64,000 bases of DNA from Bog-532 sp963805255 (GCA_963805255.1 CAWDTK010000025.1:1-64000); one strand, 5' to 3'; positions 34,332-43,427 are shown, counted from the stretch's first letter. Program-made: numbers and translations. Notes: generated from the sequence alone by a model not told the origin.

Positions 34332-36098
34332 ATGGCGCAGATCGCATCCGACCTGCTGATCGAGCGGCTGGCCGACTGGGGGGTCGACACCGTTTTCGGC
34401 CTGCCCGGTGACGGCATCAACGGGATCATGGAAGGGCTGCGCCGTCACTCGGACCGGATCCGGTTCTTCCTGGTGCATCACGAAGAGGCCGCGGCCTTCA
34501 TGGCTACCGCCTACGCCAAGGCGACCGGGAAGCTCGGCGTCTGCCTGGCCACGTCCGGTCCCGGAGCGATCCACCTGCTGAACGGCCTGTATGACGCGAA
34601 GCTGGACCACATGCCGGTGCTGGCCATCACCGGCATGCAGGAAACCTCCGTGCTCGGCACCGGCTACCAGCAGGAGGTGCACACCGACAAGTTGTACGCC
34701 GACGTGGCCGAGTACAACCTGGTGGTGGAGAATCCCGCGCAGCTGCCGGGCGTGGTCGACATCGCGATCAGGACCGCCCTGGCCCGGCGCGGCGTCGCGC
34801 ATCTCAGCTTCCCCAACGACCTGCAGGTGGCCGACGCGAACGAGGACCCGTACCAGCATGTGGCGCCGGCCCGGCCACCGGCGACCTCGCCGATCTACCT
34901 GCCACCGCCCGGGCGGGCCCGGACGGAAGACCTCGAGTCCGCCGCGCGGGTGCTCAACGAGGGCGAGAAGATCGCCATCCTGGCCGGGGCCGGCGCCCTG
35001 CACGCCCGGGACGAGGTGCTCACGGTGGCCGACCGGCTCGCCGCCCCGGTGATCAAGACCCTGCCCGGCAAGGCCGTGATCCCGGACGACAGCGAGTATG
35101 CGGTCGGCGGCATCGGGCTGCTCGGCACCCGGCCCGGCGAGGACCTGGTGGAGGACTGCGACACGCTGTTCATGATCGGCACGAACTTCCCCTACACCCA
35201 GCACCTGCCCCAGCCGGGCAAGGTCCGGGTGGTCCAGATCGACGCCGACCCGACCCGGGCCGGTCTGCGGATGCCGACCGAGGTCCCGGTGATCGGGGAT
35301 GCGAAGGAAAGCCTGCAGGCGCTGATCCCGCTGCTGACCCGCAAGTCCGACCGCAGCCACCTGGAGACCTACCAGAAGGCGATGGCCAAGTGGCGGTCGG
35401 ACATGGACGACCTGGAGTCGCCCAAGCACAGCCCGATCACCCCGCAGTACCCGGTCGGCGTGCTAGATGAGCTCGCCGCTGACGACGCGATCCTGACCTG
35501 CGACAGCGGCACGATCGCGACCTGGGCGGCCCGGCACTGGACGATCCGCGGCGACCGGCAGTTCTACCTGTCGGGCAACCTGGCCACCATGGCCCCGGGG
35601 CTGCCGTACGCGATCGGCATCCAGCACGCCTTCCCCGGCCGGCAGGTGATCGCCTACGTCGGCGACGGCGGTTTCGCGATGCTGATGGCCGAGTTCCTGA
35701 CCGCGGTGCGCAATGGCCTGCCGGTCAAGGTGATCATCAACAACAACGGCTCGCTCGGGCAGATCCTGTGGGAGCAGATGGTGCTGGGCTATCCCGAGTA
35801 CGGCGTCCGGTTCCCGCAGCCGGTCGCGGACTTCGCGGCCTGGGCCACCGCGTGCGGCGGCTACGGCGCGAAGGTCGACAACCCCAAGAAGGTCGAATCG
35901 GCGATCGCGGAGGCGCTGGCGTTCGACGGCCCGGCGATCGTCGATATCGACGTCGACCCCAACGAGCCGCCGCTGCCCGGCAAGGTCGCCTACGACCAGG
36001 CCAAAAAGTTCGCCCAGGCCTTCCTCAAAGGCCAGCCGCACAAGGCCGCCATCGCCACCACGTTGTTCAAGGACAAGATCGAGCAGCTTGGCCGCTGA
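34332..36098 (+). CDS. Pyruvate oxidase / pyruvate:quinone dehydrogenase-like TPP enzyme
   Basis: 588 residues with three-domain POX layout. The N-terminal Pyr domain has GLPGDGINGIMEGL and the TPP-activating Glu in FFLVHHEEAAAF. The central FAD/NAD-like domain includes PVIKTLPGKAVIPD. The C-terminal TPP domain has GDGGFAMLMAEFL...NNNGSLGQILW, the GDG-N metal/TPP motif. ATG at 34332 follows GAAGGAGAAA. It would decarboxylate pyruvate and pass electrons to quinone or oxygen; the distinction cannot be made here. A fragment of a paralogue is at 47397. Confidence 0.85.
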   Translation: MAQIASDLLIERLADWGVDTVFGLPGDGINGIMEGLRRHSDRIRFFLVHHEEAAAFMATAYAKATGKLGVCLATSGPGAIHLLNGLYDAKLDHMPVLAITGMQETSVLGTGYQQEVHTDKLYADVAEYNLVVENPAQLPGVVDIAIRTALARRGVAHLSFPNDLQVADANEDPYQHVAPARPPATSPIYLPPPGRARTEDLESAARVLNEGEKIAILAGAGALHARDEVLTVADRLAAPVIKTLPGKAVIPDDSEYAVGGIGLLGTRPGEDLVEDCDTLFMIGTNFPYTQHLPQPGKVRVVQIDADPTRAGLRMPTEVPVIGDAKESLQALIPLLTRKSDRSHLETYQKAMAKWRSDMDDLESPKHSPITPQYPVGVLDELAADDAILTCDSGTIATWAARHWTIRGDRQFYLSGNLATMAPGLPYAIGIQHAFPGRQVIAYVGDGGFAMLMAEFLTAVRNGLPVKVIINNNGSLGQILWEQMVLGYPEYGVRFPQPVADFAAWATACGGYGAKVDNPKKVESAIAEALAFDGPAIVDIDVDPNEPPLPGKVAYDQAKKFAQAFLKGQPHKAAIATTLFKDKIEQLGR

Positions 36099-36211
36099 CG
36101 GTGACCGGCCCGGGCCCGCTGGAGGGCGGCCGCCGGCTCCGGTTTGCCGGGGCCGGCCCCGGGAACAGACAGCGGGTGACAGCGGGTGACAGCGATGATC
36201 AAGGTCGTGCG

Positions 36212-36739
36212 GTGACGCACAGCAACGGGCTGCCCGCCGATGAGCCCCGCCGGCAGAGCCGGCCAGTTCCCGCCGCTCGCCGTGCCGGCACGTGGCTGGT
36301 GTGGTGGGTGCTGCTGATGGGCTTGTGGATCGCGGTCGATGATTCCGTTGGCCTGGCCGAGCTGGGCGCCGGGGCGGGCGCGGCTGCGCTGGGTGCCCTG
36401 CTGGCCGAGGTGGCCGGGTACCAGGCGTCCACCCGGTTCCGGATGCGGATCGGCTGGCTCGGCCCCGCGGCCCGGCTGCCGGGTCAGGTGGCCGGCGACA
36501 CGCTGCTCGTGTTCGGTGCGCTGTGGCGGCTGTGCGTGCACGGTGAGCAGCCGGACAGCGGTTTCCGCGAGCGGCCGGTCCGCTACGGCGACGACAGCGA
36601 CGAGGGGATCACCCGCCGGGTGCTGCTGGTGGCGGCGAACTCGCTGGCCCCCAACACCATCGTGGCCGGCATCGACCGGGACCGGGACGTGATGGTGGTG
36701 CACGAGCTGGTGCCGGCCCGCGGGAGGGCCGGGCGGTGA
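36212..36739 (+). CDS. mnhE: Mrp-type cation antiporter subunit MnhE
   Basis: 175 residues. Hydrophobic N-terminal helices (WLVWWVLLMGLWIAVDD, ELGAGAGAAALGALLAEV) come first. The conserved C-terminal part TRRVLLVAANSLAPNTIVAGIDRDRDVMVVHEL is diagnostic for MnhE/MbhA. GTG at 36212 is chosen; an in-frame GTG at 36176 is possible. First gene of a seven-gene run whose start/stop signals mostly overlap. Confidence 0.8.
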   Translation: MTHSNGLPADEPRRQSRPVPAARRAGTWLVWWVLLMGLWIAVDDSVGLAELGAGAGAAALGALLAEVAGYQASTRFRMRIGWLGPAARLPGQVAGDTLLVFGALWRLCVHGEQPDSGFRERPVRYGDDSDEGITRRVLLVAANSLAPNTIVAGIDRDRDVMVVHELVPARGRAGR

Positions 36740-36987
36740 CCGGCTTCGTCGTGACCGCCATCGTCATGCTGATCGGCGTGATCCCGTGCGGGATCGTGAT
36801 GTGCCGCGGCACGATCGTGGAGGCCATAGTGGCTTACGAGGCGGTCAGCTCGATCGCGGTGCTGGTCCTGGTGCTGCTGGCCCAGGGATTCCGCCGTCCC
36901 GCCGAGTTCGAGCTGCCGGTCCTGCTCGCCGTGCTGCTCCTCGGCAGCGGGCTGGTCTTCGTCCGGGCGCTGGAGCGCTGGCTGTGA
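36736..36987 (+). CDS. mnhF: Mrp-type cation antiporter subunit MnhF
   Basis: 83 residues with three transmembrane helices (FVVTAIVMLIGVIPCGIVMC, SSIAVLVLVLLAQGF, VLLAVLLLGSGLVFVRAL), matching MnhF/MbhB. The start overlaps the mnhE stop and its own stop overlaps the next start. Confidence 0.8.
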   Translation: MTGFVVTAIVMLIGVIPCGIVMCRGTIVEAIVAYEAVSSIAVLVLVLLAQGFRRPAEFELPVLLAVLLLGSGLVFVRALERWL

Positions 36988-37319
36988 TCAGGGAGGCCGT
37001 CGCGGACGTTCTCCTCGGCCTGGCCGCGGTGACCGTCCTGGCCTCCGCGCTCGGCATCTTGCTCATGCGCGGCGTGTACCGGAAGCTTCATTTCGTCACC
37101 CCGGTCGCGCTGGTCGCCCCGGTGCTGGTGGCCGGGGCGGTGTTCGTGCGGCAGGGCTTCGGCGAAAACACCGGGCAGACCCTGCTGGCTCTGCTGTTCG
37201 TGGTGTTCGCCGGTCCCTTCCTGACCCACGCGACCATCCGGGCGGCCCGGATCCGTGAGCAGGGGGACTGGCGGCCCCGCCGGGGCGGGCCGGGCTCACC
37301 GCGGCAGGAGGCACCATGA
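36984..37319 (+). CDS. mnhG: Mrp-type cation antiporter subunit MnhG
   Basis: 111 residues from GTG at 36984. Three helices, including GILLMRGVYRKLHFVTPVAL, the conserved MnhG/MbhC loop (usually DxYxRLH...), and LLALLFVVFAGPFLTHATIRAA. The basic cytoplasmic tail ends in RQEAP and overlaps the next ATG. Confidence 0.8.
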   Translation: MIREAVADVLLGLAAVTVLASALGILLMRGVYRKLHFVTPVALVAPVLVAGAVFVRQGFGENTGQTLLALLFVVFAGPFLTHATIRAARIREQGDWRPRRGGPGSPRQEAP

Positions 37320-37609
37320 CCCCGCACATCGCCGCGGTGACCACGCCGTACACGGTGGCGCCCGCCCTGATGGACACGCTGCAGGTCACGGTGCTGGTCC
37401 TGGTCGCGGCCGGGGCGACCGCGGTGGTGCTCACCCGGCAGCCGTTCCGCCAGGTCGTCGTGCTCAGTGGCTACGGCCTGCTGCTGGCCATCTTGTTCAT
37501 GGTCTTCCAGGCACCCGACGTGACCTTGTCCGAGCTGACCGCCGGCGCGGTGGTGCTGCCGATCCTGCTGCTGCTCGCGCTGGCCAAGGTCCGGAGGCAG
37601 GAGGAATGA
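37316..37609 (+). CDS. MbhD/DUF4040-type antiporter subunit
   Basis: 97 residues, three helices. GLLLAILFMVFQAPDVTLSELTAGAVVLPILLLLAL is the DUF4040 (MbhD) signature, with conserved Pro-Asp and Glu residues. In canonical Mrp systems this domain is fused to the C-terminus of MnhA; here it stands alone, as in archaeal Mbh-type modules. Confidence 0.8.
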   Translation: MTPHIAAVTTPYTVAPALMDTLQVTVLVLVAAGATAVVLTRQPFRQVVVLSGYGLLLAILFMVFQAPDVTLSELTAGAVVLPILLLLALAKVRRQEE

Positions 37610-38367
37610 CCCCGGCGGCGCGCCGGTACATCTTTCTCGTTGCGGGAGCCGGTTTTCTCGCCTTCTACCTGTGGGGCCTGGCGGGCCTGCCCGGCTTCGG
37701 CCGCTATCCCGGGCCCTACGGCACCGTCATCAACGGCATCGCGGTGGCCCAGACCAAGGCAACCGGCGTCGTTTCGGCCATCAACTTCTCCTACCGCGGG
37801 TTCGACACCGTTGGTGAGGAGTTCATCCTGTTCGCCGCGGCCACCGGGATGAGCATCGTGCTGCGGCACCTGCGCGGTGAGCGGGAGCGGCCCGCCCTGG
37901 ACGAGGCCATGGGCCGCACCGTCCCGGCCACGAGCGACGCGGTCCGGATGGCGGCGCTGCTGCTGGCGGGGCCCACGGTGGTGGTCGGCTGGTATCTGGC
38001 CTCACACGCGCAGACCAGCCCGTCCGGCGGGTTCCAGGGCGGCGTGGTCCTGGCCACCGCGTTCATCCTCATCTATCTGGCCGGCCAGTTCCTGGTCTTC
38101 GAGCGGGTCAGCCCCACCGCCATCACCGACGCGACCGAGGCGGTCGGCGCGGCTGGCTTCGTCTGCATCGGGCTCAGCGCGGTGCCGCTCGGGCTGCCGT
38201 ATCTCAGTAACGTGCTGCCCCTCGGCACCACCCCCGGCGCGGTCGACTCGTCCGGGACCATCGCCCTGATCAGCTTCTTCGTCGGGGTCGAGGTGGCGGC
38301 CGCGTTCGTGCTGATCGCCGGCGAGCTGCTGGAGCAGACCCTGCTGGTCCGGCAGGAGGGCCGCTGA
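37606..38367 (+). CDS. mnhB: MbhE-MnhB fusion-type antiporter subunit
   Basis: 253 residues. The N-terminal third has YRGFDTVGEEFILFAAATGMSIVL, the MbhE-like segment with the conserved Arg-Gly-x-Asp-Thr and Glu. The remainder is MnhB (ASHAQTSPSGGFQGGVVLATAFILIYLAG, ISFFVGVEVAAAFVLIAGEL). Six or so helices. It combines two subunits that are separate in archaeal Mbh complexes. Confidence 0.75.
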   Translation: MTPAARRYIFLVAGAGFLAFYLWGLAGLPGFGRYPGPYGTVINGIAVAQTKATGVVSAINFSYRGFDTVGEEFILFAAATGMSIVLRHLRGERERPALDEAMGRTVPATSDAVRMAALLLAGPTVVVGWYLASHAQTSPSGGFQGGVVLATAFILIYLAGQFLVFERVSPTAITDATEAVGAAGFVCIGLSAVPLGLPYLSNVLPLGTTPGAVDSSGTIALISFFVGVEVAAAFVLIAGELLEQTLLVRQEGR

Positions 38368-38711
38368 TGCACATCGTCCCGTTCGTGGTGGTGGCCTGGA
38401 TCGCCGGAGTCGGCCTGTACGGGCTGGTCACCAGCCGCCATCTGATCCACCAGATCGTCTGCCTGATCGTGCTGCAGTCATCGACCTACGTGCTGCTGCT
38501 CGGGGTCGGCTACGTCACCGGCGCGGTCGCACCTTACTTCTACGACATCCCGGTACACACCCCGGCGGTGGACCCGGTGGTGCAGGCGCTGGCCCTGACC
38601 GACGTGGTGGTGGAAGCGGCGGTGACCGCGCTGCTGCTGTCTTTCGCCATCCAGGCGCACAAGCGGTTCGGCACGCTCGACCCGCAAGAGCTCGCCGAGC
38701 TCAGAGGCTGA
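38367..38711 (+). CDS. mnhC: MnhC / NuoK-like antiporter subunit
   Basis: 114 residues with three helices. HLIHQIVCLIVLQSSTYVLLLGVGY and DPVVQALALTDVVVEAAVTALLLSF match MnhC/NuoK, including the helix Glu thought to join the ion path. ATG at 38367 overlaps the previous stop. Confidence 0.8.
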   Translation: MHIVPFVVVAWIAGVGLYGLVTSRHLIHQIVCLIVLQSSTYVLLLGVGYVTGAVAPYFYDIPVHTPAVDPVVQALALTDVVVEAAVTALLLSFAIQAHKRFGTLDPQELAELRG

Positions 38712-38722
38712 CGGGCCCGCTC

Positions 38723-40558
38723 GTGGACCAGTTGCTGGCCCTGGCCGTCACCGTCCCGCTCATCGTGGCGGCCGGGGTCTCCGCCGCCGGCCCGGCCTTC
38801 CGGAAACGGCGGCCGGTCCTGGACAGCATCGCCATCCTGACCGCCGCCTGCGTCACCGCCATGCTCGCCGTGGTCATGGCCCGGGCCGCGGGCCGCGGGC
38901 AGGTCTACTGGTTCGCCGGATTCCGGCCCGTGCACGGCGTCGCCATCGGCGTCGACTTCGCGGTGGGCCCGCTGAACGCCGGGCTGGCCTGCCTGGCCGC
39001 GCTGCTGGTCACCGCAGCCATGGTGTCCTCCTGGCGGTACTTCGAGCGGGTCGCCACTTACTACCACGCGCTGATGCTCGTGTTCCTGGCGGGTATGACA
39101 GGGTTCTGCCTGACCGGTGACATCTTCGACTTGTTCGTGTGGTTCGAGCTGATGGGCGTGGCGGCCTACGCGCTGACCGCGTACCGGCCGGAGGAACGCG
39201 GCCCGGTGCAGGGTGCGCTCAACTTCGCCCTCACCAACAGCGTGGGCGCCTACCTGTCGCTGTCCGGCATCGGGCTCCTCTACGGGCGGACCGGTGCCCT
39301 CAACATGGCCCAGATCGGCCGGGACCTCGCCCGGCACCGGCCGGACGGGCTGGTCGTGGTGGCGTTCGTGCTGATCCTGGCGGGGCTGCTGGTCAAGAGC
39401 GCCGTGGTGCCGTTCCACTTCTGGCTGGCCGATGCGCACGCGGTGGCGCCCACCCCGGTCTGCGTGCTGTTCTCCGGGGTCATGGTGGAGCTGGGCCTGT
39501 ACGGCATCGCCCGGGTCTACTGGTCCATGTTCGGCGACGGCCTCGGCCACCGCGGCGCGATTTCCGCCGTGTTCCTGACCCTGGGCCTGCTCACCGCGGT
39601 CGTCGGGGCGCTGTTCTGCTTCCGCGAGCGGCACCTCAAACGGCTGCTGGCCTTCTCCACCATCAGCCACGCCGGGATGTTCCTGGCCGGATTGTCCTGG
39701 CTGACGCCGCTCGGCCTGACCGGCGCCGCCGTCTACGTGCTCGGGCACGGCCTGGTCAAGGCCGCGCTGTTCCTGTGCACCGGGATCGTGCTGCACCGGC
39801 TCGGGTCGGTCAACGAGACCTGGCTGCACGGCCGGGGCCGCCGCCTGCCGGTCACCGGGGCGGTCTTCACTCTGGCCGCGCTGGGCCTGGCCGACCTGCC
39901 GCCGTTCGGCACCTACCTGGGCAAGGGCTGGATCGAGGACACCGGCAGCGCCCGCGGCGCCCCGTGGGCAGCGGCGGTACTTATCGCCTGCTCGATCCTG
40001 GTCGGCGGGGCCGTGCTCCGGGTGGCGGGCGGCGTCTTCTACGGGCTGGGCGACCCCCCGGCCGAGGATCCCGACATGGCCCAGGCCGCCTCGGAGGAAA
40101 CGAGCGAGACCGGTGAGGGCCGTCAGCGCACCCCGCTAACCATGATCATCCCGCCCGCCGTGCTGGTGGTAGCGGCGATCGCGGTGGGCCTGCTGCCGCA
40201 CCTGGGAGCGGTGGTGCAGACCGCCGCCGTGCGGTTCCAGGACCAGCACGCCTACAACGCCGCCGTGCTCTCCGGCGTGGACCTGGCCCATCCGGCCGCG
40301 CCGCAGGCGGCGGAGAGCACCGCGGTCACGCTGGCCGACGTGCTCAGTGGCGCAGGCTCCGCGGCCGGTGGCCTGCTGCTGGCCGCCCTGGCCCTGTACT
40401 GGCGGCGCATCCCGCTGCTTCGCCGCGGCACCGGGCCCGACCTGGTGCTGGCCGGCCCAGTCCGGCGGTTCCAGAGCGGGGTCGTCAACGACTACATCAC
40501 CTGGCTCGTGATCGGCCTGACCGGCCTGGGCGCCGCCCTCGCCCTCACCATCCACTGA
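38723..40558 (+). CDS. mnhD: NuoL/M/N-like antiporter subunit (MnhD-type)
   Basis: 611 residues, about 14 helices. The proton-conducting family motifs are visible: LFVWFELMGVAAYALTAY (conserved Glu), VKSAVVPFHFWLADAHAVAPTPVCVLFSGVMVELG (conserved Lys in helix 7) and RHLKRLLAFSTISHAGMFLAGL with HGLVKAALFLCTGIVLHRLG. This is the only antiporter-type large subunit in the operon; canonical Mrp has two (MnhA and MnhD). GTG at 38723; the stop lies 5 bp before an IS982 element. Confidence 0.85.
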   Translation: MDQLLALAVTVPLIVAAGVSAAGPAFRKRRPVLDSIAILTAACVTAMLAVVMARAAGRGQVYWFAGFRPVHGVAIGVDFAVGPLNAGLACLAALLVTAAMVSSWRYFERVATYYHALMLVFLAGMTGFCLTGDIFDLFVWFELMGVAAYALTAYRPEERGPVQGALNFALTNSVGAYLSLSGIGLLYGRTGALNMAQIGRDLARHRPDGLVVVAFVLILAGLLVKSAVVPFHFWLADAHAVAPTPVCVLFSGVMVELGLYGIARVYWSMFGDGLGHRGAISAVFLTLGLLTAVVGALFCFRERHLKRLLAFSTISHAGMFLAGLSWLTPLGLTGAAVYVLGHGLVKAALFLCTGIVLHRLGSVNETWLHGRGRRLPVTGAVFTLAALGLADLPPFGTYLGKGWIEDTGSARGAPWAAAVLIACSILVGGAVLRVAGGVFYGLGDPPAEDPDMAQAASEETSETGEGRQRTPLTMIIPPAVLVVAAIAVGLLPHLGAVVQTAAVRFQDQHAYNAAVLSGVDLAHPAAPQAAESTAVTLADVLSGAGSAAGGLLLAALALYWRRIPLLRRGTGPDLVLAGPVRRFQSGVVNDYITWLVIGLTGLGAALALTIH

Positions 40559-40563
40559 GGCGC

Positions 40564-41543
40564 GTTATGTGGGTTGATCTACGGTGCGGCGAGGCAGGCC
40601 CGCATGAGGGTATGGGCGGCGATGGTCGCGGCTGTCCGGGCGAGCAGGCCCCAGAAGGTATGCGCGCCGTGGCGGGCCAGCTCCATCTGGTCGGTGATCT
40701 CCTTGAAGGTGGTCTCGATGCGGTTGCGCCACTGGGCGATGACCTTCTGCAGGATCGCCGGCATGGTCTTGCGCTGGTCCCTGGTGGGCGGGACCAGCAC
40801 GGCGGTGCCGCGGGCAGCCTGGGACGCGGCGAACGCCTTGCCGTTGAACCCCTTGTCCGCGAGCAGGTCGCGGGGCGGCGGCCCGGCTTCCAGCAGGTCG
40901 GTGCCCACGTCACGCTCGCTGACGGCGGCGGGCACGATGCTCCAGGCCCGCACGATGCGGCTGCCCAGGTCGGTCTTGGCCGCCAGGCGGAAGCCGTAGA
41001 ACCACTCGGCGTGCGCGGCGTCGCGGCCGAACCGGGCATGCAGGCCATTGGGGCCGGTCCAGCCGTCGGGGCCGCGGACCCGGGAGGCGTGCTTGACCGG
41101 CAGCGCGCTGGTGTCGATCTGCTGGCAGTCGTCTTCGGGCAGGCGGGCCGCCAGCGCCGCGCGGAACTGCTCGAACGCGCCCCACAGCCAGCGGGCCCGC
41201 CGGTTGAGCTCGCTTTGGTGCGGCAGTACCGGGAACAGGTGCGCCCAGTCGCGGGCCACCTCGGCGAGGAACCCGGCCTCGCTGCGGCGGCCCAGCAGCA
41301 CGCGCACCTGGGTGATCGCCAGGATCTCCGCGTCGGAGCAGCCGGGCGCCGGCCCGGGCCGCGCCGGGATGACGATGGCCCTGGCCTTGATCGCATCATC
41401 GATCAGCACGTAGACGCAGACGAACAGGTCTTCGGTTGGCAGCATGGGGGTGGCCTCTGCGGGACAAGGGTTTCAGCTACCACTTGTCTGCCGCAGGGGC
41501 CATCTCATGATCAACGCGACGCGCCGTGATCAACCCACATAAC
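40564..41543 (-). mobile_element. IS982-family element
   Basis: Inverted termini are GTTATGTGGGTTGATCTACGG at 40564 onward and, reverse-complemented from 41543, GTTATGTGGGTTGATCACGG. It is a 980-bp element with one transposase gene, inserted immediately after the antiporter operon. No unambiguous target duplication was found. Confidence 0.85.
40579..41445 (-). CDS. IS982-family transposase
   Basis: 288 residues. The N-terminus LFVCVYVLIDDAIKAR, the CSDAEILAITQVRVLLG motif and LPHQSELNRRARWLW are IS982 hallmarks. Catalytic region: QQIDTSALPV (D), LLADKGFNGKAF (D) and RNRIETTFKEITDQM (E). Full length, apparently intact. Confidence 0.85.
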   Translation of the reverse strand: MLPTEDLFVCVYVLIDDAIKARAIVIPARPGPAPGCSDAEILAITQVRVLLGRRSEAGFLAEVARDWAHLFPVLPHQSELNRRARWLWGAFEQFRAALAARLPEDDCQQIDTSALPVKHASRVRGPDGWTGPNGLHARFGRDAAHAEWFYGFRLAAKTDLGSRIVRAWSIVPAAVSERDVGTDLLEAGPPPRDLLADKGFNGKAFAASQAARGTAVLVPPTRDQRKTMPAILQKVIAQWRNRIETTFKEITDQMELARHGAHTFWGLLARTAATIAAHTLMRACLAAP

Positions 41544-41746
41544 TCGCCTGAGGCCCGGTGCGCGACGACGAAGCCGTGCCGTGTTTGACCAGGCACCAAC
41601 GGGTAGCAGGGCCAGCCGGCGCGCGCACCGCGCACCAGTAACACGCAGCAGAGGCGGGGAGAGAACGTGGCTGAATCAGCGCTGCGCAGCCCCGGGCACC
41701 GAAAGGCACCGATGATAACGGCGCTGCTCCGGGCCTGATCCGGACG

Positions 41747-42352
41747 CTAGCAGACGGTGCGGTAGCCCATATAGGGAAGGCGGACCAGGTCGAGCACGGT
41801 GCCGGCCGGGGCTGCCGGATTCGGCGGTGAGGGTCAGGTCCTGGCGGTGGGCGCCCAGCCGGTCCCGGACCTGGAACAGGATCCGGACCCCGGCGCTGGC
41901 CAGTTGGGTGACGGCGGTGAGGTCGGCAGTCAGCGAGATGGTACCGCCCCGGCAGGCGGCCAGCAGCCGCCCGGCGGGCCGCTCCGCGGTACTGCTGTCG
42001 GCTGGCCCGCACACCACGGCATGGCCGGCGGCGGGGATGTCCGCCCTGAACTGCGGCCCGCCGTGGGCGGCGGCTCGGGCGCCGGGAGCCGGGCCGAGCA
42101 GGGCGGGCCGGACCAGGCGGCTCCACAGCGTGACCATGGTGCCGCGGGAGCCACTCGCTGCGGCGGCGAGCTGCGGCGGGTGGCTGACGACAAGCTCGTC
42201 GGCCATGTACGCGGCGAGCATCAGCCCGTTCCCGCGGTCCCGCCGGGCCGGGCTCTCGCCATCGGCCGTGGTCGGCGACCCGGCACTCCAGCAGCCCGTC
42301 CGGGCCGACCCCGCGTCAATCTCGATGGTGCCGCCCCTGGGGCGGGTGAGCA
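41747..42352 (-). pseudogene. GHKL ATPase-STAS fusion regulator, frameshifted
   Basis: The minus strand carries the end of a SpoIIAB-like ATPase domain (RVADHGRW in one frame; RDRGNGLMLAAYMADELVVSHPPQL and GSRGTMVTLW in the next). A STAS domain follows (STAERPAGRLLAACRGGTISLTADLTAVTQLASAGVRILFQ), ending after another one-base shift near 41820 as VLDLVRLPYMGYRTVC with the stop at 41747. Together they would form a fused anti-sigma kinase/antagonist. 41544-41746 contains no gene. Confidence 0.55.
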
Positions 42353-42374
42353 TTCTCGATCGCGTTGCTGATTC

Positions 42375-42473
42375 GGCGGAAAGGAGCTGGGTTGCCCTGG
42401 CCGAAGGCGAAAAGCCGAGGGGCAGGCTGGCGGCCAGCGGCCGCAGCACGATCCGGGTCATCTGTTCGGGCAT
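42375..42473 (-). pseudogene. Acetate-transporter-family (GPR1/FUN34/YaaH) N-terminal scrap
   Basis: ATG at 42473, then TRIVLRPLAASLPLGF and, after a one-base shift, FAFGQG: the typical start of actinobacterial YaaH-type transporters. Only about 30 residues survive before unrelated ATPase-coding DNA begins. Confidence 0.45.
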
Positions 42474-42554
42474 GAGGTGCGCCCGTCGGAATCCGGGCGT
42501 GGTGCCTGCCGTGTCGCGGGTCGGCCCTGCCCGTTACCAGCTCCCGCCATCGCG

Positions 42555-43427
42555 TCAGCCGGGGAGGGTTTCGCCGCCGATGGGCGCGAGGACCTCGCCG
42601 GAGTAGTAGCTGGACAGCCGTCCGCTGGCGAAGAAGACGTAGGACGGGGCGATCTCGTCCGGGTGGGCGGCCCGGCCCATGGGCACCTGCTCGCCGAACG
42701 AGCCGACCCGGGCCGCGTTGAAGGTGGCCGGGATCAGCGGCGTCCAGACCGGTCCGGGTGCCACGCTGTTCACCCGGATGCCCCGGTCCTGCAGGGCCTG
42801 GGCCAGCGAGTAGGTCAGGGCCAGGACCGCGCCCTTGGTCGCGGCGTAGTCGATCAGGGTCTTGTTGCCGCGCAGCCCGTTGATGGAGGCGGTGTTGATG
42901 ATGGCGCCGCCGTCGGGCAGGTGCTTCAGCGCGGCCCGGGTGGTCCAGAAGTAGCTGAACACGTTGACCCGGAACGTCCGCTCCCACTGCTCCGTGCTGA
43001 GTTCGGCGAGGTCAGCGACCGGCTGCTGGGTCGCGACGTTATTGACCAGCACATCCAGGCCGCCGAGCTCGGCCGCGGTGTGATCCACGGCCCGGGCGCA
43101 GTTGGCTTCGTCGGCCAGGTCGCCGCGGATCGGCACGCACCGCCGCCCGGCCTGGCCGACCAGGTCCGCGGTGTGCGCGGCGTCGTCGCCTTCTTGTTCG
43201 GACAGGTGCGCGATCGCGACGTCCGCGCCCTCCTTGGCGAACGCCACCGCGACGGCCCGCCCGATGCCCGAATCGCCGCCGGTGATCAGCGCGCGCGCTC
43301 CCGCCAGCAGGCCCCGGCCCTCGTAGTCGCGCATCTCATCGCGTGGCCGGGGGTCCATCTCGGCGGTCCGGCCGGGATAGCCCTGCTCCTGCTCCGGCGG
43401 CGGCTGCTGTGTCGTTGGTGAGGTCAT
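42555..43427 (-). CDS. SDR-family oxidoreductase (YhxC/glucose dehydrogenase-like stress protein)
   Basis: 290 residues with the hydrophilic N-terminal extension typical of this group (PPPEQEQGYPGRTAEMDPRPRDEM). Cofactor motif ITGGDSGIGRAVAVAFAKEGADVAI (~50), NNVATQQP, catalytic Ser in NTASINGLRG and YAATKGA (Tyr/Lys). ATG at 43427 follows AGAGGAGA. Family members are general-stress NADP-dependent dehydrogenases with broad sugar/alcohol activity. The 436 bp upstream (43428-43863) hold no supported gene. Confidence 0.85.
   Translation of the reverse strand: MTSPTTQQPPPEQEQGYPGRTAEMDPRPRDEMRDYEGRGLLAGARALITGGDSGIGRAVAVAFAKEGADVAIAHLSEQEGDDAAHTADLVGQAGRRCVPIRGDLADEANCARAVDHTAAELGGLDVLVNNVATQQPVADLAELSTEQWERTFRVNVFSYFWTTRAALKHLPDGGAIINTASINGLRGNKTLIDYAATKGAVLALTYSLAQALQDRGIRVNSVAPGPVWTPLIPATFNAARVGSFGEQVPMGRAAHPDEIAPSYVFFASGRLSSYYSGEVLAPIGGETLPG

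Noticed and set aside
36100..36180. GC-rich inverted sequences between the pyruvate oxidase and mnhE genes as a terminator
   Set aside because: Many alternative pairings are possible in such GC-rich DNA and no T tract follows, so it is not distinguishable from background.
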